64,000 bases of DNA. It comes from Archangium sp. (GTDB taxonomy: Bacteria > Myxococcota > Myxococcia > Myxococcales > Myxococcaceae). The notes beneath the pieces are model-generated. The model was not told where the DNA came from. It made no database searches and worked only from the letters and a program-made list of their open reading frames with translations. The stretch's first letter is position 1. Each line of letters starts with the position of its first letter. The stretch spans positions 186,001 through 250,000 of the forward strand of contig JAUXRX010000007.1 of assembly GCA_030681645.1 (NCBI GenBank), in the 5' to 3' direction. This document shows, piece after piece, positions 49,009 through 57,285 of this stretch. A program made the position numbers and the translations under genes.

Positions 49009-50169
49009 TTACTGACCCGGGGCTTCCACATCGAGGTGGCGATCGCCCCAGAGCCAGTGCGAGGTCTCGTACAGCCCGTTGAGGTCGTGCACGTCGAGCT
49101 CGAAGCGCGGCACCAGCACCAGCGGCGTGTTACCGCAGGCTTCCCGCAACTTCGCGATGCCGCGCGCGTCCTGCCGGGCGAGGTGGTCGTTTTCCTTCAG
49201 CGTCTGATCGAACTTCGCCTGCGCGGATGCAGGGAGACGTGCCACCTCTTCCCACAACGAATCGGCCACTGACGAGTGCACGCGATTCACCACGATCGCC
49301 GCCACCCTCATCTTGTTCTGCTGCAGCAGGGTGTGGAAATAGATGGCCTCGTCGAGCCGCTCGGGCATCGGGCCGGTCACCAGCACGAAGCTGGTGGTCT
49401 CGGCCTCGAGCAGCGCGCGCGTCTGGTGCGCCCGCTCGCGGAAGCCCTCGTTCATGCCGCTGATGTTGAGCATGAAGTCGGCGAGCTGCTGCAGGGTCTC
49501 GGTGCCGGTGAAGCGGGCGATGGTCTTCGCTACGTAGCTGCCGCCGAGGTTGAAGAGCTTGAGCCCGAACTTGCCCGCGGCCATCGCCGGGGTGAGCAGC
49601 CACTTCGACGCGTCGTTGTCGAGGAAGTCGAGGATGCGGTTGGGCGCGTCGAGGAAGTCGAGCGCGTGCGCGGTGGGCGGGGTGTCGAGGACGATGAGCG
49701 GGTAGTCGCGCTGCGTGCGCAGTTCCCACAGCTTCTCCATCGCCACGTACTCCTGGCTGCCGGCGAGCGCGCTGGAGAGCGACTGGTAGAAGCGGTTGTT
49801 GAGGATCTTCTCGCGTTTGTCGGGTGGGGCGCGCCGCTCGATGAGCTCGTCCCAGGTGCGCTTCATGTCGAGCATCATCGCCCGCATCGGCGCGCGCGGC
49901 GCGAGCCCCGCGTCGGCGAAGGTGGCGGTGGAGATCTCGGTCTCGGCGTTGCCCAGCGCCTGCAGGCCCAGCGCGTTGGCCAGGCGCCGCGCGGGATCGA
50001 TGGTGCAGACGAGCGAGCCCTGGCCTTCCATCGCGGCGCGCAGGGCGAGGGCGGCGGCCACGGTGGTCTTGCCCACGCCGCCGCTGCCCACGGTGATGAC
50101 CACGTCGCTCGACTCGAGCGCCGCGCGAATGGGGTTGGGTCTCTGGGCTCCGCTCGAGGCAGGCTTCAC
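49009..50169 (-). CDS. ArsA/GET3-like ATPase lacking the signature lysine
   Basis: A 386-residue ArsA-family P-loop ATPase. The Walker A is VGSGGVGKTT; the family signature Lys (GKGGVGKT) is Ser here. Other blocks are VCTIDPARRLANALG, VLDTPPTAHALDFLDAPNR (switch region), and VVNRVHSS. No Cys pairs for metal or the tail-anchor-binding Met-rich groove are obvious. In ArsA/Get3 dimers the signature Lys contacts the partner's nucleotide, so its loss suggests an asymmetric role. Its start overlaps the end of the upstream ArsA gene by 4 bp, so the two are coupled and may form a heterodimer. The cargo is unknown. Confidence 0.88.
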   Translation of the reverse strand: MKPASSGAQRPNPIRAALESSDVVITVGSGGVGKTTVAAALALRAAMEGQGSLVCTIDPARRLANALGLQALGNAETEISTATFADAGLAPRAPMRAMMLDMKRTWDELIERRAPPDKREKILNNRFYQSLSSALAGSQEYVAMEKLWELRTQRDYPLIVLDTPPTAHALDFLDAPNRILDFLDNDASKWLLTPAMAAGKFGLKLFNLGGSYVAKTIARFTGTETLQQLADFMLNISGMNEGFRERAHQTRALLEAETTSFVLVTGPMPERLDEAIYFHTLLQQNKMRVAAIVVNRVHSSVADSLWEEVARLPASAQAKFDQTLKENDHLARQDARGIAKLREACGNTPLVLVPRFELDVHDLNGLYETSHWLWGDRHLDVEAPGQ

Positions 50170-51062
50170 CGGGCGCCTCCCAGCTGGGCAGCCACCTGCT
50201 CGATGGCCTGGCGGCCGAAGTCACCGAAGAGGCGGGGCACCTTCACGACCGGCACCCCGAGCGTCTCGAGGCGGGTGAGGCAGGTCTGCGACAGCGTCGC
50301 GCGGCTGGTGTGGTTGCGGGCGATCTCCTTGAGCCCGTCCGACAGGCCCTCGGGGAGATCGGCCGGCCCGAAGCGCGGCGAGATGAAGCCGTTGAGCACC
50401 ACCAGCGCCGACTTCATCTTCACCTTCGCGGCCAGCGCCGCGTGCAGCTCGATCGTCTCGTTCACCGGGAGCTCTTCGGGCAGCGACACCAGCACCACGG
50501 CGGTGGTCTTCGGATCGACGAGGAGGTCGCGCATCCACGTGGCGTCCTGGCTCATCGCGCCGGGCGGCACGGTGTCGACGATCACCTGCGGTACCGAGAA
50601 GAAGGTGATGGCGTGCCCGGTGGCGGGCGCGTCGATGATGATCCGATCGAAGCGCCAGCGGCCATCGGGCCGCTTCTCCCGCAGGTGAAAGAGGATCTTC
50701 CCCAGCAGCACCAGCTCCTGCAGCGAGGGGATGAAGCGCAGGAAGTAGCGCACCACCCGGTTCTCGAAGACCGCGCTGTAGATGCTCTCGAACTTGAGCA
50801 TCATCAACGCGTACTCGCGCATCGCCTCCTGGGGCCGCACGTTCACCGCCCAGAGGTTCTCGTCGAGCGCGGTGACCTCGGCGCCCACCTCGGGGCGGTT
50901 GAGGAGCTGGCTGATGCGCTCCTTGGCGTTCACTTCGCACACGAGCGTGCGCAGCCCTTCACGGGCACTCTGCACGGCCAGCGCGGCGGCGACGGTCGAC
51001 TTCCCCACGCCCCCCTTGCCGGTCACCACCAGGAGACGTTTATCGGCGAGTTCTTCGACCAC
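50166..51062 (-). CDS. ArsA/GET3-like ATPase, canonical Walker A
   Basis: A 298-residue ArsA-family ATPase with an intact deviant Walker A, VTGKGGVGKST, VCEVNAKERISQLL (switch I region), and RIIIDAPATGHAITFFSVPQ (switch II, with the typical DAPATGH of this family). It is shorter than Get3 (about 320) and lacks the Cys/Met motif for tail-anchored proteins. It is followed, with a 4-bp overlap, by a second ArsA-like gene. Divergent from the phasin-like gene across 51 bp. Family proteins move or remodel cargo in an ATP-dependent manner; the cargo here is unknown. Confidence 0.9.
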   Translation of the reverse strand: MVEELADKRLLVVTGKGGVGKSTVAAALAVQSAREGLRTLVCEVNAKERISQLLNRPEVGAEVTALDENLWAVNVRPQEAMREYALMMLKFESIYSAVFENRVVRYFLRFIPSLQELVLLGKILFHLREKRPDGRWRFDRIIIDAPATGHAITFFSVPQVIVDTVPPGAMSQDATWMRDLLVDPKTTAVVLVSLPEELPVNETIELHAALAAKVKMKSALVVLNGFISPRFGPADLPEGLSDGLKEIARNHTSRATLSQTCLTRLETLGVPVVKVPRLFGDFGRQAIEQVAAQLGGAR

Positions 51063-51113
51063 GGCTGAAAGTCACATTGACATGGTGCGGCGTGGAACGC
51101 AGCATCCGCGGCC

Positions 51114-51413
51114 ATGCTGAAAGACAACCCGATGATGAAGAAGCTCGTGGCGACCGGTGAGGAGCGCATCGGCAAGCTGGTGCAGCAGCTCATGTCGAAC
51201 GAGAAGTTCGTCTCCGGGGTCCAGACCATCGTCTCCCGCGGCCTGTCGGCCAAGGGCACCGTGGACAAGAGCATCCGCAGCGCGCTCTCGGCGATGAACC
51301 TGCCGTCGACCGCCGATCTCGAGACGCTGCGGGAGAAGATCGACGAGGTCGAGAAGCTGCTCGGGACGCTCGAGGGCAAGATCGACCAGCTCGTCGACAC
51401 CAAGAAGAAGTAG
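51114..51413 (+). CDS. Small phasin-like protein
   Basis: A 99-residue protein, mostly helical: an amphipathic N-terminal part (MMKKLVATGEERIGKLVQQLMSNEKFVSGVQTIVSRGLSAKGTVDKSIRSALSAM) and a heptad-like C-terminal part (LPSTADLETLREKIDEVEKLLGTLEGKIDQL). The LPSxxDLxxLxxKIDExE segment is typical of granule-coating phasins (PhaF/PhaI family), which bind polyhydroxyalkanoate surfaces. It lies 7 bp before a ParA gene, and a PhaR-type regulator converges on that ParA gene, which strengthens a granule role. No signal or membrane span. The exact family cannot be confirmed by eye. Confidence 0.78.
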   Translation: MLKDNPMMKKLVATGEERIGKLVQQLMSNEKFVSGVQTIVSRGLSAKGTVDKSIRSALSAMNLPSTADLETLREKIDEVEKLLGTLEGKIDQLVDTKKK

Positions 51414-51420
51414 AGCCTCG

Positions 51421-52185
51421 ATGGCTCGACGCATCGCCTTCATCAACGAGAAGGGCGGGGTGGGGAAGACCACGCTCGCCGTCAACGTCGCCGCGTTCTT
51501 CGCCAGCAAGCGGCGCCAGCGCGTGCTGCTGGTCGACCTCGACACCCAGGGCCACGCCGCCAAGACGCTCGGCGTCGACGTGCGCGCAGGTGGCCTCACC
51601 ATCTTCGACCTGCTCACCAACCCGGCCATCGAGCTGAGCCAGGTGACCCGGTCGACCGCGGTGGAGAACCTCTGGCTCATCCCCTCGTGGAAGGAGATGG
51701 CCGAGTTCCCCACCCGCGCCGCCGCCGACCCCGACCGGGCGAAGATCCTCGCGCGGGTGCTGGCCCCGGCCGACGCGCGCTACGACGTGATCGTCTTCGA
51801 CGCGCCGCCCTCGTTCGGGCTGGTCACCACCAACGTGCTGCTCGCCGCCGAAGAGATCGTCATTCCCGTGGCCACCACCTACCTCGCGCTCGATGGCTGC
51901 GCCGAGATGGTGGCGACGGTCGAGCGGGTCTCGAAGGAACACGGCCACGCGAAGCTGCGCGTCACGCAGATCGTGCCCACCCTGCACCGCAAGACGCAGA
52001 TGGCCGACGAGATCGTCGAGAAGCTCAAGCAGTACTTCCCGAAGCGCGTGAGCGAGCCGATGGGGCTCAACGTGGCGATCGACGAAGCGCAGAGCCACGG
52101 CAAGACGATCTGGGAGCACGCGCCCTGGAGCCGCGGGGCGACCCTGCTGCAGCAGATCGCCGAGCGCATCGAACGCGCGCGGTAG
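51421..52185 (+). CDS. ParA-family ATPase
   Basis: A 254-residue ParA/MinD-type ATPase. Deviant Walker A is INEKGGVGKTTLA with the signature Lys, VLLVDLDTQGHAAKTLG is the A' motif, and YDVIVFDAPPSFGLVTTNVL is the switch II/Walker B. Orphan ParA proteins distribute cargo on the nucleoid; chromosome-type ParA is usually next to parB, which is absent here. Its adjacency (7 bp) to a phasin-like gene suggests cargo is a polyester granule, as in McdA/McdB-type positioning. No N-terminal helix-turn-helix, so it lacks autoregulation of the plasmid type Ia kind. Convergent with phaR, 3 bp away. Confidence 0.88.
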   Translation: MARRIAFINEKGGVGKTTLAVNVAAFFASKRRQRVLLVDLDTQGHAAKTLGVDVRAGGLTIFDLLTNPAIELSQVTRSTAVENLWLIPSWKEMAEFPTRAAADPDRAKILARVLAPADARYDVIVFDAPPSFGLVTTNVLLAAEEIVIPVATTYLALDGCAEMVATVERVSKEHGHAKLRVTQIVPTLHRKTQMADEIVEKLKQYFPKRVSEPMGLNVAIDEAQSHGKTIWEHAPWSRGATLLQQIAERIERAR

Positions 52186-52188
52186 GGG

Positions 52189-52791
52189 TCAGCGCTTCTT
52201 CGAGGGCGGCGGCGCCGACTGCTGCTGCTCGAGCTGGGCGAGCTTCTGCTCGAGCTGCTCGATGCGCTGCACGAGCGTGGAGAGGTCGCGGCCCAGCGCG
52301 GGGAGGTTGCCCAGCACGTTCTCCACCGCCGTCTTCACCCGCTCGTCGACCCGCGCCTGCCAGGTCTCGAACACCTTCTGCGACTGCTGCACCAGCGCCG
52401 CGGGGGTCAGCTCACCTTCGGACTGCTCGCGGCCCAGCAGGGTGTTGATGCGTTGCCCGGCTTCCTGCTTGATGGCGTCGACGCGCGGGCTGACCTGGGT
52501 GTTGATGAAGGCGTTGAGGCGCTCGCCCGGCTGGCGAATGATCTCGCGCAGCACGGACAGCGGCATCTGGTTCTTCTTCTTCTCTTCTTCGAAGACGATC
52601 TGCGCCAGCGTGACCGAGGTGAGGTCTTCCTTGCTGCGGTTGTCGACGATCTTCACCTCGACGCCCTGCTTCACCATCTCGGCGATCTCGTCGAGCGTCA
52701 CGTACCGGCTCTCGACCGTGTCGTAGAGCTTGCGGTTCGTGTAACGCTTGATGACCTTCGGCTCGCGAACGGTCGATTCGGCTTCGCTCAT
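52189..52791 (-). CDS. phaR: Polyhydroxyalkanoate synthesis regulator PhaR-like
   Basis: A 200-residue protein with the PHB_acc_N DNA-binding domain near residues 10-70: VIKRYTNRKLYDTVESRYVTLDEIAEMVKQGVEV is the diagnostic block. The C-terminal part is a long coiled coil (VQRIEQLEQKLAQLEQQQ) for oligomerisation. PhaR proteins repress phasin and polymerase genes and bind granules, releasing DNA when polymer is made. The start is set at MSEAES (52791); the longer frame adds 14 unrelated residues. It converges on the ParA gene, and it probably controls the neighbouring phasin-like gene, though no operator was identified. Confidence 0.87.
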   Translation of the reverse strand: MSEAESTVREPKVIKRYTNRKLYDTVESRYVTLDEIAEMVKQGVEVKIVDNRSKEDLTSVTLAQIVFEEEKKKNQMPLSVLREIIRQPGERLNAFINTQVSPRVDAIKQEAGQRINTLLGREQSEGELTPAALVQQSQKVFETWQARVDERVKTAVENVLGNLPALGRDLSTLVQRIEQLEQKLAQLEQQQSAPPPSKKR

Positions 52792-52914
52792 GGACGGTGG
52801 ACCCCTGACGCAGTGCGACGAAGGCTGTACCACCTGTTTCTGCTGGTGCCAACCGCGCGATTTCGTTTCAGAAGCAGGCTAGAGTGCGCCTCCGCTGCTA
52901 TCGGGCGGCACTCC

Positions 52915-54468
52915 ATGATCGTCAAGTGCGAGCAGTGCCAGACGCGGTTCAAGATCCCGGACGACAAGGTCACCGACAAGGGTGTGAAAGTTCGCTGCAC
53001 GAAGTGCAGTCACACCTTCCGTGTCACGCGAGACATGGCGCAGCCGGCGACCGCGACCGTCCCTGCCCTGGGCGCCCCCGCGGCGGGTGATCCGTTCGCG
53101 CGCTTCGGCGCCCCCGCCCCGCCGCCCGACGCCGAGGTGACGAGGCCCGGTGTCTTCGCGCTGGGCGTCGAAGCGACGAAGGGTCCATCGAGATCGGCGT
53201 CGGCACCGCCTCCTCCGGCCTACCCGGCGGCGCCGGCCTACCCGACCGCGCCCCCCCGCCCCGCGGACGTGCCCTTCGACTTCGGCTCGCTCTCGCCGCC
53301 GGGCACGACCTCGCCCCACGTGCCCGTCTTCACGCCCCCGGCTGCGCCGGCGGTGGCCTCGCCCTTCGACTTCGCGGCCATCGCCCGGCCGACCGCTGCG
53401 CCGGCGCCTCCGCCTCCCGGCGCCCCTTCGGCCTTCGACTTCTCGAACTTCGCCGCGCCGGCCGCTCAACCCCTGCCGCCGCCCCCGCCCCCGCCGCGCC
53501 CCATCACCGGCACCACTCCGGCGCTGCCCGCGTTCGACTTCTCGCAGGTCGCGCCGCCCGCGCCCTCGGGGGGCGCCTTCGACATGGGAGGGCTCCAGGC
53601 CCAGTCGAGCGCGCCGATGGATGACGGCGGCCACCACGGCGCGGCGTTTCCCGGCGCTGGCAGCGGCGGGTCGGCCGACGGCTTCTTCGCCGGGGCAGAC
53701 GACGCCGGCCCGGGTGCGTCAGCGGTCGACGGCGCGGCGGCGCGGGCGATGTTCGACATGCCCCAGCCGCCGGCGGCGCCGGCGGCGCTGCTCGACCTTC
53801 CTGCACCCGAGGTCGAGACCAACGCGGCCGGCTACAACATCGAGCGGGTGGCGGTGGCGCGCGTCTCGAACCCGCAGCAGCCGGTCGCGGTGCCGGCCCC
53901 GCCTCCCGAAGAAGCCCCCCGTCGCGGCCGGGCGGTGGGCATCATCGTCAACGTGATGATCGCCGCCGTGCTGGTGCTGGGCCTGGTGGTGGTGGGCTCG
54001 GCGTACCTGAACGAGGGCAAGTTCTCGACTGACGCGCTCTCGCTGGAGGGCCTCAAGAACACCTTCGCGCCCTCGGTGGACTTCGTGGCCAACGACGTCT
54101 CGAACGGCCTCTACGAGACCCGCGCCGGGCGCTCGGTGTTCTTCGTGCGGGGCGAGGTGATGAACCGCAGCGAGGCGTCGGTGAAGGTGGTGGTGAAGGC
54201 GGAGATCGTGGAAGACGGCAAGGTGGTGCGCTTCGGCGAGAGCTGGGCCGGCGAGCCCGCCACCCCCGAGGAGATCTTCCTCATCGACAACACCGAGTCG
54301 CTCGAGGCGCTCAACCGCAAGGTCGAGAAGCGCTCGCTGGTGGTGCCCGCGGGCGCGGCGGCGGCCTTCGTGGTGCCCTTCACCGAGTACCCGCCCGACC
54401 TCAAGGGCTTCCGGGTGCGGGTCTCGGCGCGGGCGGTGGCCGTCAGCCCGACGGCCGCCAACCCCTGA
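52915..54468 (+). CDS. MJ0042 zinc-ribbon membrane protein with repeated FDF motifs
   Basis: A 517-residue protein. Residues 1-36 are the zinc-ribbon MIVKCEQCQTRFKIPDDKV to CTKC with Cys5, 8, 28 and 31, the domain seen in many myxobacterial regulators. A long Pro/Ala-rich linker (about 45-330) contains four FDF motifs at about residues 121, 151, 174 and 207, and an FDM near 222. One membrane span follows at about 341-364 (IIVNVMIAAVLVLGLVVVGSAYL). The C-terminal domain (about 365-517: VFFVRGEVMNRSEASVKVVVKAEIVEDGKVV, AAAFVVPFTEYPPDLKGFRVRVSAR) is DUF3426-like, with immunoglobulin-like strands, and would be periplasmic. Partners are unknown. Confidence 0.83.
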   Translation: MIVKCEQCQTRFKIPDDKVTDKGVKVRCTKCSHTFRVTRDMAQPATATVPALGAPAAGDPFARFGAPAPPPDAEVTRPGVFALGVEATKGPSRSASAPPPPAYPAAPAYPTAPPRPADVPFDFGSLSPPGTTSPHVPVFTPPAAPAVASPFDFAAIARPTAAPAPPPPGAPSAFDFSNFAAPAAQPLPPPPPPPRPITGTTPALPAFDFSQVAPPAPSGGAFDMGGLQAQSSAPMDDGGHHGAAFPGAGSGGSADGFFAGADDAGPGASAVDGAAARAMFDMPQPPAAPAALLDLPAPEVETNAAGYNIERVAVARVSNPQQPVAVPAPPPEEAPRRGRAVGIIVNVMIAAVLVLGLVVVGSAYLNEGKFSTDALSLEGLKNTFAPSVDFVANDVSNGLYETRAGRSVFFVRGEVMNRSEASVKVVVKAEIVEDGKVVRFGESWAGEPATPEEIFLIDNTESLEALNRKVEKRSLVVPAGAAAAFVVPFTEYPPDLKGFRVRVSARAVAVSPTAANP

Positions 54469-54476
54469 GGAACCCG

Positions 54477-55229
54477 ATGAGCGACGAGCACGAAGGGGTG
54501 CGCCTGATCGTTCGGCGGCTCGACGTGCTGGGCGGCGGCCACGAGGTGCTGCGGCGGGCCGCGGCGCGCACCCTGGGGGAGCTCGATCCACCGCGGGCCA
54601 CCGAGCTGCTGTCCACGGTGATGAAGCTCTCGGTCGAGCGATGGGAACCGGCAATGCGGGTGTTGCCGGCGTTCATGCGCGCGCTGGAAGACGACGGCGA
54701 TCTCATTCCGCACCTCGGCACGCTTCGGCAGGTCGCCGCGCTGCACGAGCAGGAAGAGGTGACCTTCGTGTTCAGCGAGGGCCGCCCGGTGCAGGAGTAC
54801 GAGCCCGACGCCGCGGCGCGTGCCGACGCGAAGCTGTTCACCCTGCCGCTGGGGGTGCTCAAGTCGCGGGCGCGGCTGACCCGCGATCCCGACGAGCTCT
54901 CGCGGCTCGCGGTCGCCTCGAACGCCTCGGTGATCCGCGAGGTGCTCAAGAACCCACGGCTGACCGAAGATCTGGTGGTGCGCATCGCCGCGCGGCGGCC
55001 CGCCCGGCCCGAGCCGCTGGAAGAGATCTGGCGATCGGCGCGCTGGAACATGCAGCCCGCGGTGCGCCGCGCGCTGGTGTTCAACCCGTACCTGAACCCC
55101 GAGGTGGCGGTGAAGATCGTGCCCCTGATGGCGGCGCCCGATCTGAAGGAGCTGGCGACCGATCGCAACGTGCACCTCTCGGTGCGGGAGCTGGCGGGCC
55201 GGCTCAGCGCTTCGGCGCGCCGTCGATGA
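54477..55229 (+). CDS. HEAT/leucine-rich-variant-like repeat protein
   Basis: A 250-residue helical protein 8 bp after the zinc-ribbon gene. Helix pairs such as VLRRAAARTLGELDPPRATELLSTVMKLSV, SNASVIREVLKNPRLTEDLVVRIAARRP, RRALVFNPYLNPEVAVKIVPLMAAP and KELATDRNVHLSVRELAGRL resemble HEAT-like or leucine-rich-variant solenoids with an (N/D)P turn between helices. There is no signal or catalytic motif. Its stop is 26 bp into the 3' end of a convergent TatA-like gene. Role unknown; likely a protein-binding scaffold. Confidence 0.68.
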   Translation: MSDEHEGVRLIVRRLDVLGGGHEVLRRAAARTLGELDPPRATELLSTVMKLSVERWEPAMRVLPAFMRALEDDGDLIPHLGTLRQVAALHEQEEVTFVFSEGRPVQEYEPDAAARADAKLFTLPLGVLKSRARLTRDPDELSRLAVASNASVIREVLKNPRLTEDLVVRIAARRPARPEPLEEIWRSARWNMQPAVRRALVFNPYLNPEVAVKIVPLMAAPDLKELATDRNVHLSVRELAGRLSASARRR

Positions 55230-55422
55230 TCTCGGCGTCTTCGGTGCCCTTCTCGAGCTTCGAGGTGGGCTTCACGTCGACGAAGCCGTCGCCCTGAGAC
55301 GCCTTCTTGAACGAGTGAACGAAGCGCCCCACGGCGTTCCCCAGCACCCCCATGCGGGACGCGGAGAAGACCACCACCAGGATGATGACCAGCATGATGA
55401 TCTCGCCGGTGCCGATGTTCAT
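55204..55422 (-). CDS. Short TatA/MttA-like protein
   Basis: A 72-residue protein, MNIGTGEIIMLVIILVVVFSASRMGVLGNAVGRFVHSFKKASQG, followed by a charged tail. It has the TatA layout: short N-terminus, one membrane span, then an amphipathic helix with conserved F-KKA. The Gly of the FG hinge is Ser (FSAS). TatA forms the twin-arginine pore. No tatB or tatC is adjacent. The start is chosen at MNIGTG (ATG 55422). A longer frame to 55536 adds a Cys/Arg-rich stretch with no family match. It converges with the HEAT-like gene, overlapping by 26 bp. Confidence 0.75.
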   Translation of the reverse strand: MNIGTGEIIMLVIILVVVFSASRMGVLGNAVGRFVHSFKKASQGDGFVDVKPTSKLEKGTEDAEIIDGAPKR

Positions 55423-55580
55423 AGAGCGCCGCCGGCAGCAGCGGAACGCTGCGCGAGACAAACTGAAGCGAAGCGGAAGTTTGGCCGAGGCAGAGCGACC
55501 GGGATCATGGGGACACAGTGCCCCACGGCCCTTCACGACGCAACTTGACGACCCCTCTTCCGAGGAGCAGGTGAGGGGTC

Positions 55581-56330
55581 ATGCCGATGCGCATCCTGGG
55601 GCACCGCGGCGCGAGCGCGGACTTCCCCGAGAACACCCTGGAGGCCTTCACCGGGGCGATCGACCAGCGGGCCGACGGCGTCGAGCTCGACGTGCTGCGC
55701 TGCGCGACCGGTGAGCTGGTGGTGTGTCACGACGAGTGGCTCGACCGCCTCTCGGGCCTGCACTGGGAAGTGCTCACCACGCCCTGGTGGAAGCTCAAAG
55801 AGGTCGACGTGGGCTCGCGCCTGGGGTTTCCCAGCGCCCGCATTCCGCTGCTCGACGAGGTCTTCGACGCGCTGCCCTCGACGGCGGTGGTGAACGTCGA
55901 GCTCAAGTGCGAGACCACCGACGATCACGGCCTGAGCGTGGCGGTGGGCGAGAAGCTCACCGAGCGCCGCCTGGGTGAGCGGGTGTTCGTTTCGAGCTTC
56001 AACCCCTTGTGCCTGGTGCGGCTGGCGCAGGCGTTTCCGAAGCTCAAGCGTGGCTTCCTGATCGACCCCGATCGCGCCTGGATTCCGCAGGCGTGGGGGT
56101 GGCTGCCGATCGCCGCGCGCACCTCGGTGCACCCGCACTTCTCCCAGGTCACGCCCGAGCGGGTCAATCGCTGGCACGCGCAGGGCTGGGAGGTGGCGGT
56201 GTGGACGGTCGACGACGTCGACGAGGCCCGGCGGCTGCGCGCCATGGGCGTGGAATGGGTGATCACCAACATGCCCGGAGAGCTGCGGCGTCAGCTCAAG
56301 CGGCCTGTCGGCCCCGGTCGGTCGCCGTGA
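55581..56330 (+). CDS. Glycerophosphodiester phosphodiesterase
   Basis: A 249-residue GDPD-family enzyme that hydrolyses glycerophosphodiesters to glycerol-3-phosphate and an alcohol. Catalytic blocks: LGHRGASADFPENTLEAF (His with ENT), GVELDVLRCATGELVVCHDEWLDRLSG (E-x-D and the second His), NVELKCE and the C-terminal VAVWTVDDVDEARRLRAMGVEWVITNMP. No signal peptide, so it is likely cytoplasmic (UgpQ-like). The start may be ATG 55581 or 55587; GTGAGG lies just upstream. It is followed by a family B repeat. Confidence 0.92.
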   Translation: MPMRILGHRGASADFPENTLEAFTGAIDQRADGVELDVLRCATGELVVCHDEWLDRLSGLHWEVLTTPWWKLKEVDVGSRLGFPSARIPLLDEVFDALPSTAVVNVELKCETTDDHGLSVAVGEKLTERRLGERVFVSSFNPLCLVRLAQAFPKLKRGFLIDPDRAWIPQAWGWLPIAARTSVHPHFSQVTPERVNRWHAQGWEVAVWTVDDVDEARRLRAMGVEWVITNMPGELRRQLKRPVGPGRSP

Positions 56331-56337
56331 GCGCCAA

Positions 56338-56366
56338 CCGTTCACCCCGAGCAGAGTCGAGGGGCG
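56338..56366. repeat. Dispersed repeat, family B, copy 4
   Basis: CCGTTCACCCCGAGCAGAGT plus CGAGGGGCG lies between the stop of the phosphodiesterase gene and the stop codon of the convergent outer-membrane protein gene, filling the gap. Confidence 0.72.
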
Positions 56367-56367
56367 T

Positions 56368-57285
56368 CTAGAAGTCGAAGCCGATGGTGCTGTTGTACGC
56401 GAGCACCGGCGGCATGCAGACCGAGCGATCAGTGCACACGCCGTCGACGGTGCCGATCTTCGAGTCGTTGAAGCTGCCCAGGGTGGTGTAGCTGAACTCG
56501 AAGCCCAGCATCACCACCCCCGCGATGAAGCGGAAGCCGCCGTAGAAGCGGTTGTTGGTGTTGTTGGCGGCGAGCACCGAGTCGAACACGTAGTAGTCCG
56601 TGAACTGCGCGTTGGGCGCGTCAGCCTCGGCCAGCGTGCGGGTGGGGTTGAAGTCGATGCTGTTGCTCGACGCGCCCACGAAGGTGAGGTTCCAGCCGAT
56701 GTACGGGGTGAGCGTGACCATGCCGGCGATGGCGAACTGCTTGCCGATGCCCAGGTCGAGGCCGCCCGCGGTGACGTCGAAGTCACGGCTGTTGAGGATC
56801 TTGGTGATGCTGCCGCGCACGCAGATGTCGGGCAGGTAGGTGAAGCCCTCGTTGATCGCCCACTTGAGCTCGACGGTGCCCAGGCCCATGCGGCTCTTCT
56901 CGAACCAGGCCGCGCGCACACCCAGCTCGAAGCTCCACGGCAGCCCCTTGCGGATGTGGATCGACGGGAGCAGCACCGGCCCGCTGATGGCGCGCTGGGT
57001 GGGCATCAAAGACGTCTGGGTGGAGCCTCCGAAGTCGACCACCGACAGCTCGGCCGAGAGCGCGAAGGCCGAGTGGCCCAGCGTCTCGGGGGGCGCGAGG
57101 TTGACCGAGGTCATCGCCGCGGCGAGGCGGCGGGAGAAGGCGCGGAAGGCGGCGTTCGCCGCGGGAGTGCCACCGGTGCGGCTCTCCTGGGGGTTGCCCA
57201 ACTGGTAGATGCGGAAGTCGTACGCGTCCCCCAGCGCGGAGGTCGACAGCAGCACAGCCAGCAACACCGACAGGCGACGGGACAT
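56368..57285 (-). CDS. Putative outer-membrane beta-barrel protein
   Basis: A 305-residue exported protein with signal MSRRLSVLLAVLLSTSALG. The mature chain is a succession of amphipathic strands separated by short loops (ALSAELSVVDFGGS, SFELGVRAAWFEKSRMGLGTVELKWAIN, VTLTPYIGWNLTFVGASSNSI, FYGGFRFIAGVVMLGFEFSYTTLG) ending in Phe (NSTIGFDF), typical of an outer-membrane barrel with about 12-14 strands. Two Cys near the C-terminus (DGVCTDRSVCMPP) may form a disulfide in a surface loop. No family recognised. The start is set at the signal; the longer frame adds 12 residues. Confidence 0.76.
   Translation of the reverse strand: MSRRLSVLLAVLLSTSALGDAYDFRIYQLGNPQESRTGGTPAANAAFRAFSRRLAAAMTSVNLAPPETLGHSAFALSAELSVVDFGGSTQTSLMPTQRAISGPVLLPSIHIRKGLPWSFELGVRAAWFEKSRMGLGTVELKWAINEGFTYLPDICVRGSITKILNSRDFDVTAGGLDLGIGKQFAIAGMVTLTPYIGWNLTFVGASSNSIDFNPTRTLAEADAPNAQFTDYYVFDSVLAANNTNNRFYGGFRFIAGVVMLGFEFSYTTLGSFNDSKIGTVDGVCTDRSVCMPPVLAYNSTIGFDF

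Noticed and set aside
51421..52185. Chromosome-partitioning ParA
   Set aside because: No parB or parS-like cluster lies beside it, and its neighbours point to granules; the ParA family call is kept without a parA symbol.
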